From NCBI RefSeq assembly GCF_030656875.1, contig NZ_CP130943.1, forward strand, positions 3,472,001 through 3,536,000: a DNA stretch of 64,000 bases, given 5' to 3'. The DNA comes from Prescottella sp. R16 (lineage in GTDB: Bacteria > Actinomycetota > Actinomycetes > Mycobacteriales > Mycobacteriaceae). Below the pieces are notes generated by a model. It was given only the letters and a program-made list of their open reading frames with translations. It had not been told where the DNA came from and ran no database searches. This document shows, one piece after another, positions 58,106-64,000 of this stretch; within the stretch, counting starts at the first letter, position 1; each line of letters opens with the position of its first letter. Made by a program: the position numbers and the translations under genes.

Positions 58106-59446
58106 ATGCCAACCATGCAGGACCACGCTGTCCTCGTCGAGGACGTGCACAAGTCCTACGGGGACGTGCATGCACTTCGAGGGATCAGTTTCTCTGCTCC
58201 GCGGGGGAGCGTGCTCGGCATTCTCGGCCCCAACGGCGCCGGCAAGACGACAACGGTCAAGATCTTGTCGACGTTGGTGCCGCCGACGTCGGGGCGGGCG
58301 TTCATCGCCGGCTACGACGTGGTCAAGGAGGCCGCGCAGGTGCGCCGGTCGATCATGATGACGGGCCAGTACGCGGCGCTCGACGAGGCGCTGACCGGTC
58401 GCGAGAATCTGGTGTTGTTCGGCCGGTTGATGGGTCTCGACGGCGCGTCGGCCCGGGCCCGCGCGGACGAACTGCTCGAGGAGTTCGATCTGGTCGAGGC
58501 CGGGAAGCGTCCGGTCCGCGGCTATTCGGGTGGTATGCGCCGACGGGTCGACATCGCGTGCGGTCTGGTGGTTCGCCCCGAGGTGGTTTTCCTGGACGAG
58601 CCGACGACGGGTCTGGATCCGCGTAGCCGTCAGGGCGTGTGGAATCTGGTGGAGACGCTCAAGCGCAAGGGCATCACGGTGCTGCTCACCACGCAGTATC
58701 TCGAAGAGGCCGATCTGCTGAGCGACAACATCATCGTGATCGACAAGGGCACGGTGGTGGCCGAGGGCACCGCCGATCAGCTCAAGGCACGTACGGGCGG
58801 CACGTTCTGCGATGTGGTGCCGACCGACCCGACGCAGATGCCGGCGGTGGTGCAGGTGCTCGGCGAGCTGGTGCCGCCGGAGGTGCGCGCGGAGGCGCTC
58901 GCCGACCCGGAGACGGACCGGATCTCGTTCCCGGCGCCGTACGGTGCCGCGACACTCAGCGAGGCGTTGCGGCGGCTCGACGGCGCAGGTATCGGGTTGG
59001 ACGACATCGGGTTGCGTCGGCCGTCGCTCGACGACGTGTTCCTCTCCCTGACCGGTCATGCACCGCTGCATCTGCCGCAGGACGACGACGGTGACGGTCC
59101 GCACTCCGGTCCGATGCCGGCTCGGCAAGCTCCCCGGCCGCCGATGCCCCCGCAGCAGCAGGGTGGTCCGCGACCGCCGATGCCGCCGCCGAACGGCCCG
59201 CGTCCGCCGATGCCGCCGCCGAACGGTGCCCGACCTCCGATGACCCAACAGATGCCGATGCCGCCGGGCGGGACCCGCCCGCCGATGCCGCCGCCGAACG
59301 GTGCCCGGCCCCCGATGACCCAGCAGATGCCGGTACCGCCGGGCGGTCCCCGCCCACCGATGCCGCCGCAGCAGCCCCAACCGCAACCGCAACCGAACGG
59401 TCCGCGCCCGCCGGCGCCGGCGCCACGTCCGGAGGCTCGACAGTGA
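58106..59446 (+). CDS. ABC transporter ATP-binding protein, DrrA type, with Pro-rich tail
   Basis: 446-aa ATPase of a daunorubicin-resistance-type exporter. Walker A GPNGAGKT (41-48), signature SGGMRRRVD (141-149), Walker B VVFLDEP (160-166) and the switch position TTQYLEEAD (Q197 in place of the usual His, normal in DrrA relatives) are clear; the C-terminal DrrA regulatory region runs to about 320. Residues 335-446 are an unusual tail of PRPPMPPPNG-like repeats. Start ATG 58106 (ATG 58115 is possible) with GGAG upstream. It overlaps the next permease gene by 4 bases (GTGA), so the three genes are one operon. Confidence 0.92.
   Translation: MPTMQDHAVLVEDVHKSYGDVHALRGISFSAPRGSVLGILGPNGAGKTTTVKILSTLVPPTSGRAFIAGYDVVKEAAQVRRSIMMTGQYAALDEALTGRENLVLFGRLMGLDGASARARADELLEEFDLVEAGKRPVRGYSGGMRRRVDIACGLVVRPEVVFLDEPTTGLDPRSRQGVWNLVETLKRKGITVLLTTQYLEEADLLSDNIIVIDKGTVVAEGTADQLKARTGGTFCDVVPTDPTQMPAVVQVLGELVPPEVRAEALADPETDRISFPAPYGAATLSEALRRLDGAGIGLDDIGLRRPSLDDVFLSLTGHAPLHLPQDDDGDGPHSGPMPARQAPRPPMPPQQQGGPRPPMPPPNGPRPPMPPPNGARPPMTQQMPMPPGGTRPPMPPPNGARPPMTQQMPVPPGGPRPPMPPQQPQPQPQPNGPRPPAPAPRPEARQ
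59127..59440 (+). repeat. Degenerate proline-rich repeats in the ATPase tail
   Basis: About 30-base units (encoding PRPPMPPPNG and TQQMPMPPGG types) recur imperfectly through the tail, with one long duplicated block (59230-59290 and 59290-59350 regions similar). The frame is preserved. Confidence 0.8.
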
Positions 59447-60336
59447 GTGCCGACGCCCAGCCGTATCCGCATCCGCTTCCGTACTCTTCCGCGCAGGCCG
59501 CCGAGGTGTCCGACGCGGACTCGGCACAGGTCGAGGAGCGGCGAGCGAGGGTTCCGGGTGTCGGTGCACATCGTCGCCCGAATCCGACGGGGCTGAGCCA
59601 GTGGCGCGCTCTCACCACCCGCGCGGTGGCGCAGCAGTTCCGTAACGGCACGATTCTGATCTCGGTGCTCGCCCCGTTCATCACGGGCCTCGGTTTCTAT
59701 CTGCCGCTGAAGTTCATCATGAAGTTCCAGGGCATCGACTACGCGCAGTTCATTCTGCCGATCGTGGTGTTGCAGTCGATGTCCTACACCGTGGTGGGCA
59801 TCGCCAATACCGCGGCACGGGAATCGGTGACGGGTCTGACGGCCCGGATGCAGACGATGCCGGTGGCCAGTTTGGCGCCGTTGATGTCCCGAATATCCGT
59901 GGGCGTGGTGCGCTCGATGGTGTCGTTGGTGGCGGCGGTCGCGTTCGGCTATCTGATCGGTTTCCGTTTCTCCGGTGGCTGGTTGACGATCGCACTGTTC
60001 TGTCTGATCGCGCTGGCGTTCTCGACGGTGCTGTCGTTCGGCGCCGACATGATCGGGTGTCTCACGCGTAGTCCGGAGGCGACGGCTCAGGCGTTGACGT
60101 TGCCGCAGTTGATTCTCGGCATGATGTCGTGCGGCTTCGTTCCCGAGTCGGGATTCCCGGAGTGGATTCGCCCGTTCGTGCGGAACCAGCCGGTGTCGCA
60201 GTATTCGTTCGCGCTGCGTGATCTCGCCGAGGGGCACATCAACTGGAGTGTCCTGTTCCCCTCCTTCATGTGGACCGTCGGCCTGGCGGTCGTGCTCATT
60301 CCGCTGGCGCTGTGGGCCAGCACGCGACGGAAGTGA
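59443..60336 (+). CDS. ABC transporter permease (DrrB-type) 1
   Basis: 297-aa ABC-2 permease with about six membrane helices (first near 70-92, others through 280). The N-terminal 50 residues are hydrophilic. Start GTG 59443 overlaps the ATPase stop. With the next gene it probably forms a heterodimeric channel for a lipid or drug-like substrate; the substrate is unknown. Confidence 0.9.
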   Translation: MSADAQPYPHPLPYSSAQAAEVSDADSAQVEERRARVPGVGAHRRPNPTGLSQWRALTTRAVAQQFRNGTILISVLAPFITGLGFYLPLKFIMKFQGIDYAQFILPIVVLQSMSYTVVGIANTAARESVTGLTARMQTMPVASLAPLMSRISVGVVRSMVSLVAAVAFGYLIGFRFSGGWLTIALFCLIALAFSTVLSFGADMIGCLTRSPEATAQALTLPQLILGMMSCGFVPESGFPEWIRPFVRNQPVSQYSFALRDLAEGHINWSVLFPSFMWTVGLAVVLIPLALWASTRRK

Positions 60337-61217
60337 CGGCGACTGTGAGTCAGGGATCGACGCAGGTTTCGTCGGGACGGTCGGTCGAGGTCGTCGACAT
60401 CGATTTCCCGGAGCCCAACGACCCGGCCGCCCAGTCGGAGCGGTCGGTACAGGCACTCGTGACGCACAGCCGGATGCAGTCGTGGCGGCTGCTCAAGCGG
60501 TGGTCGCGGGACCCCACGACGGTGGTGCAGGCGCTGCTGTATCCGGCGCTGATGCTGTTGATGTTCAGCATCGTGCTCGGTGAGTCGATCGAGAAGGCGA
60601 CCGGTGTACCGGCGGTGTACGGCTATGTGCCGATGATGATCCTGACGGGCTCGATGTTCGGTTCGGTGGTCAGCGCGGTGGGGTTGCGGATGGAGAAGGA
60701 GAGCGGCCTGCTGGGCCGGTTCTGGACCATGCCGATCCATCGGGCGTCGGGGCTGGTGGGCCGGATGATCGCGGAGTCCGTGCGGGTCGTGGCGACGACG
60801 ATCGTCATCCTGATCGCCGGCTTCGCGCTGGGTTTCCGATTCGATCAGGGTCCGTTGGCGGCTCTCGCACTGCTGCTGATCCCTCTGCTGTTCAGTGTCG
60901 CGTTCGCGATGATGGTCACTGCGCTCGCGACGTACGCCGGCAAGGCTCCACTGGTGGAGATCGTGTCGCTGATGTGCACGCTGCTGATGTTCTTCAACAC
61001 CGGGTTCGTGCCGTTGATGGCGTACCCGAAGTGGTTGCAGCCGATCGTGGAGCATCAGCCGATGTCGTATGCGATCGACGTGATGCGGGGCTTGTCGCTG
61101 GGCGGTCCGGTGCTGACCCCGATGATCGGGACACTCGTGTGGTCGGTGGGCATGTTCGCGGTGTTCCTGTTCCCCGCGATCCGCGGCTACAAGCACGCGG
61201 CGCAGACGGGCGCGTAA
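60333..61217 (+). CDS. ABC transporter permease (DrrB-type) 2
   Basis: 294-aa ABC-2 permease with six predicted helices and a hydrophilic N terminus of about 55 residues. It overlaps the first permease by 4 bases (GTGA); an internal GTG at 60345 is an alternative start. The dual-permease, single-ATPase layout is that of mycobacterial lipid-type exporters (DrrABC). Confidence 0.9.
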   Translation: MTATVSQGSTQVSSGRSVEVVDIDFPEPNDPAAQSERSVQALVTHSRMQSWRLLKRWSRDPTTVVQALLYPALMLLMFSIVLGESIEKATGVPAVYGYVPMMILTGSMFGSVVSAVGLRMEKESGLLGRFWTMPIHRASGLVGRMIAESVRVVATTIVILIAGFALGFRFDQGPLAALALLLIPLLFSVAFAMMVTALATYAGKAPLVEIVSLMCTLLMFFNTGFVPLMAYPKWLQPIVEHQPMSYAIDVMRGLSLGGPVLTPMIGTLVWSVGMFAVFLFPAIRGYKHAAQTGA

Positions 61218-61319
61218 CAGTTCCGATTCATCCGCGACGTCGATCATCAAATCGTCTCGCCTAGATGTTGCGGGTCATGACGTTGTAGACACCGGGCCAG
61301 GATCGGGCCGAATAAAGTC

Positions 61320-62040
61320 GAAGGCCGCCGCAGACCAGATCGTGGCCCGGATCGAGGGATCGAGGCGCTGCGGCGGCAGAAGAAGTGGTCAGCACGCCGC
61401 ATCGCCGTCGAAGGCGTCACCGTTTCGGTCCGCACCGTCGGCCGCCACCTGGTCCGCCTCGGTCTCAATCGCCGCAAGTTCCTCGACCCCAGCGGAGCGG
61501 ACGATCGCAAGCCGGCGGCCACGATCGTCGCCCGCTACCCCGGCCACATGGTGCACGTCGATATCAAGAAGGTCGGCCTGATCCCCGACGGAGGTGGTTG
61601 GCGCATGCACGGCAAAGGCAGCGACCACGCGAAGAAGGTCGACCGAAGCAAGAAGCGAGGTACCCGCACCGGATACGTGTACCTGCACTCGATTGTCGAC
61701 GGGTTCTCCCGCCTCGCGTACACCGAAGCCCTGAACGACGAGAAAGGCGTTACCGCAGTCGGTTTCATCAACCGCGCCAAGGCATTCTTCGCCGTCCACG
61801 GCATCGCCCGGTTCACCCGGGTGGTCACCGACAACGGCTCCTGCTACCACTCGGCGGCATTCGCCCGCACTCTCACCGGCACCCGTCACCAGTTCATCCG
61901 GCCCTTTCGCTCCACGACACAACGGGAAGGTCGAGCGCTACAACTTCGATCCTCGCGGAGGAGTTCCTCTACGCCCGCGACTGGACGTCAGAAGCCCAAC
62001 GAACCGCCGCCCTCGCGGACGGAGCGCCGGGTTCGACGCT
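61320..62040 (+). pseudogene. Decayed IS481-family transposase
   Basis: The region encodes an IS481-type DDE integrase split over several frames. One frame reads from about 61362 (ALRRQKKWSARRIA) to about 61920, including HVDIKKVGLIPDGGGWR (first Asp) and VVTDNGSCYHS (second Asp), then shifts; another frame continues with ILAEEFLYARDWTSEAQR. An 8-base duplication (GGATCGAG twice, 61350-61365) also breaks the 5' part. No intact ORF or clear terminal repeats were found, so the element is dead. Confidence 0.88.
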
Positions 62041-62115
62041 GCGACACAGTCCGTGATCTCCGAGTCGGCGCTGACACGTTCGTCGAGCCTGACTGGGCCG
62101 ACGCGATCGAGAGTT

Positions 62116-62158
62116 TCATCCCCACGACCGCAGCCGGTCGGCGCGGTCGTGGGGATGA
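62116..62158. terminator. Terminator-like hairpin after acyltransferase gene
   Basis: 15-bp perfect stem (62116-62130 and 62144-62158) with 13-base loop, 18 bases downstream of the acyltransferase stop on the minus strand. It lacks a U tract. It could also belong to the dead IS481 element. Confidence 0.6.
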
Positions 62159-62175
62159 TGACCGAGAGCGAAACC

Positions 62176-63543
62176 TCATCCGTTCTGTGCTGCGGCCTCG
62201 GCCTGTACCTCGTCGGCACGTACCTGCAAAGCCTCGAACTCGCTGACGAGAAGCCCTCGGTAGCCCTCCGGGTCCGGGAGAATCCCTGAGTCGAAGCAGA
62301 CGGAGATCGTCAGCACATCACCGATCGACGCAATCATGTGGCTGACGCCACGACCGTCGACCACGCCGGTCATCTCCAACGACGACCGGACCGGCATGTC
62401 GAGGAAGGACAGGTTGGCAGCCCCACGAGGGATATTGCTTGCGATGGTGTTCGAAAAGCTGATCTGATCGGCATTCCCCTGCTGCGGTGCCGGCAGTTTC
62501 GTAGCAGCCCACAGCAGCGGAACAGGCACGTTCTCGACCCAGTTCTCGTTCCGTGCAGTCTCGCTGAACCGACGCTTCTCTACCGACGCCTTCTCGTGGA
62601 TCGCCCTCAGCCGCCCCTCGGAATCGTCGATGTCCGTGCAGAGCGAGATCGACATGGAGCCGACCTGATTGCCGAGCACCGGTCCGGCCGTGCGCGTGGA
62701 GATCGGCACATGTACCGCGAGCGAATGTTCCGGAAGTTCGCCGGCCATGTCCAGGTAGCTCCGCATGGCACCGGAGATGACGGCAAGTGCCACATCGTTG
62801 ACGGTACATCCGCCCAACGTCCGCCCGACCCGCTTCATCTCCTGCACACCGAGAGTGACGAAGGTGTGCTCGGCTTCACCCGTGAGTTTTCCGTTCAGCC
62901 TCGTGCGCGGAAGGAGAGGATGCGGTGACGCTACCGCCGTACGTGTGAACGATGTCAGTGACTTCCCGACCGCGCGAAGCAAACGCGTGAGTTTCACCGG
63001 CGTGTCCATCGCGGAGCGCAGGCCGGCGAACCGCTCCACCTCGAATCGCCACTGCTCACGCCGTTCGGGACCGAACAGGGTCCGTATGAGATGCGCGAGC
63101 GCCAGCCCATCGACCGCGGCGTGACTCATCTGGAAACCGACGACGGTTGCTGTCTCGGGGAATCCCTCGACGTCGGTTACGCCGGTGAACACCGACATTC
63201 GCCATGGCGGCATGCGCTCGGCCAGTGGTGTCATGCCGAGTCGAACCAACCGGCGTCCGATCTCGGACCATCCACTGGTCGTGCAGTGCTCCACTGTGAC
63301 GTGGTCACGTACGTCGACGCCGGTTTCGACCCACCGCGGATACGCCAGGTGTCCACGGATGGGTGTGATCGTGCTCGTCAAGAGCGGTGACCTGTCGATC
63401 CGTTCCAGGAGCCAGTCCTCGACATCGCGCCGGGTCGGTGGCTGTTCTCCTTCTTCGAAGATCAGGATGTTCGTCACACACGGGCTGTCCGAGAGCCAGA
63501 ACAGTGTGTCTGTAAACGACAGACGGGGGTCAACAGTCTCCAT
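62176..63543 (-). CDS. Wax ester synthase/diacylglycerol acyltransferase-family protein
   Basis: 455-aa WS/DGAT-like acyltransferase, expected to make triacylglycerol or wax ester from acyl-CoA. The catalytic motif reads S140-H141-A-A-V-D145-G146: the second histidine and the aspartate of HHxxxDG are kept, the first His is Ser. The C-terminal half has VPVPLLW and the WES_acyltransf C-terminal NTIASNIPRGAANLSF region. ATG 63543 with AAGGGGTG upstream. Base composition is lower in GC than neighbours and it is flanked by transposase remnants, suggesting acquired DNA. Activity may differ from canonical Atf enzymes. Confidence 0.82.
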   Translation of the reverse strand: METVDPRLSFTDTLFWLSDSPCVTNILIFEEGEQPPTRRDVEDWLLERIDRSPLLTSTITPIRGHLAYPRWVETGVDVRDHVTVEHCTTSGWSEIGRRLVRLGMTPLAERMPPWRMSVFTGVTDVEGFPETATVVGFQMSHAAVDGLALAHLIRTLFGPERREQWRFEVERFAGLRSAMDTPVKLTRLLRAVGKSLTSFTRTAVASPHPLLPRTRLNGKLTGEAEHTFVTLGVQEMKRVGRTLGGCTVNDVALAVISGAMRSYLDMAGELPEHSLAVHVPISTRTAGPVLGNQVGSMSISLCTDIDDSEGRLRAIHEKASVEKRRFSETARNENWVENVPVPLLWAATKLPAPQQGNADQISFSNTIASNIPRGAANLSFLDMPVRSSLEMTGVVDGRGVSHMIASIGDVLTISVCFDSGILPDPEGYRGLLVSEFEALQVRADEVQAEAAAQNG

Positions 63544-63871
63544 GGTTCACACCCCTTGAACTGCTGTCACCCGTGTAGACATACCTTCCACCCCACAAAG
63601 CCATCCGTTCCTCCCCTTCGCCCGTTCTGCCACTTGGAACGATGCGGTTGTGCTCCGCTTCCATCTGTAGGGCGCGGTCTGTCTGGCGATATGTAGATCG
63701 AACCGCTCGGCACCGTCCAACGGCATATCGCCCTGCGCAGCGGCGGCGGACCTTACCCCCGGTTCACGAGAACACGGGTGGCGGTTTACGCAGTTGATGC
63801 CAGCGTAACGGAGCGAAGGGGCTCGTAGACGTTCGGGGATCGGTGTCCGCACCAGGAGTACGGACACCGGG
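63544..63871. other. Upstream region of acyltransferase, no supported gene
   Basis: About 330 bases upstream of the acyltransferase start with lower GC and no convincing ORF on either strand; short frames present have no recognisable domain. It may hold the acyltransferase promoter, but no clear -35/-10 pair was found. Confidence 0.5.
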
Positions 63872-64000
63872 ATGCTCACCCTCGCGGACAAGGGCCACGG
63901 CCTCGACGCTGACACCCGCTGCCGGAACACCATCCGGTCCGCGATACGCGCCCCAGCCGAACACGCGAACGCTCTGCAACGGATCAGCCTGTGCCCGTGG
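63872..64000 (+). pseudogene. Probable IS5-type (DDE_Tnp_4) transposase remnant, cut by window edge
   Basis: The plus frame from 63872 reads TLADKGHGLDAD, then APAEHANALQRISLCPW, which resembles the ADKGY and HA-E-ANAL blocks near the C terminus of IS5-type transposases. The spacing is shorter than normal and no intact start is seen, so this looks like a degraded fragment. The full extent lies beyond the window. Confidence 0.4.

Noticed and set aside
63547..63933. Minus-strand ORF of 128 aa upstream of the acyltransferase
   Set aside because: No recognisable domain, and partly overlaps the plus-strand transposase-like segment; not supported as a gene.

Overview
The window is high-GC actinobacterial chromosome, most likely from a Rhodococcus-like member of the Nocardiaceae. 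Supporting evidence: gene order matches the mycolata block that runs from groES/groEL1 through tsaD-alr-nnr, glmS, glmM, rpsI-rplM and an ESX-4 type VII secretion locus to truA and the large ribosomal protein clusters. Other signs are GTG starts, 4-base ATGA/GTGA stop-start overlaps, several apparently leaderless starts, a CIRCE-controlled groES-groEL1 pair and a histidine-rich GroEL1 tail. The species is an inference. I see no tRNA, rRNA, CRISPR array or intact mobile element.

Layout. 0-2.3 kb: groEL1 and groES (minus strand) behind a CIRCE operator. 2.3-7.7 kb: accessory genes, namely a membrane-anchored endonuclease/phosphatase-family protein, an unknown protein, a Tat-exported metallophosphoesterase, a small ion channel and an Hsp70/actin-like membrane protein with a long Pro/Thr tail. 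7.6-14.9 kb: a tight minus-strand operon for tRNA t6A synthesis and cell-wall precursors (VOC protein, nnr, alr, alpha/beta hydrolase, tsaE, tsaB, rimI, tsaD). 15-21.4 kb: cupredoxin lipoprotein, glmS, a hydrolase-fold protein without its nucleophile serine, a candidate type VII-secreted pair and glmM. 21.5-24 kb: rpsI, rplM and an ornithine aminotransferase. 24.1-36.5 kb: ESX-4 locus (two WXG100 genes, a T7S-associated protein, eccC, eccD, mycP, eccB, eccE). 36.5-38.8 kb: FMN reductase, TetR regulator and a divergent acyl-CoA dehydrogenase.

38.9-57 kb: truA followed, against the coordinate direction, by the translation super-cluster: rpsJ-rplC-rplD-rplW-rplB-rpsS-rplV-rpsC-rplP-rpmC-rpsQ (S10), rplN-rplX-rplE-rpsN-rpsH-rplF-rplR-rpsE-rpmD-rplO (spc), secY-adk-map, infA-rpmJ, rpsM-rpsK-rpsD-rpoA-rplQ. 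Strong hairpins lie in several junctions (rpsQ/rplN, rpsN/rpsH, rplO/secY, rpsD/rpoA, rplQ/truA), suggesting segmental termination or attenuation. 57.4-61.2 kb: a hotdog-fold thioesterase-like gene behind a palindromic operator and a three-gene DrrA/DrrB-type ABC exporter. 61.3-64 kb: a decayed IS481-type transposase, a wax ester synthase/DGAT-family acyltransferase and a probable IS5-type transposase remnant at the window edge; base composition is lower there, suggesting acquired DNA.

The most interesting non-textbook elements are the WXG/EspC-like pair upstream of glmS (Cys cluster, Glu-Pro repeat tail, YxxxD motif), the Hsp70/actin-like membrane protein whose architecture parallels the ESX-4-associated protein, the nucleophile-less hydrolase, an in-frame tandem repeat inside GlmM, a perfect 50-bp palindrome between dtd and map, and the tandem hairpins before rpoA.
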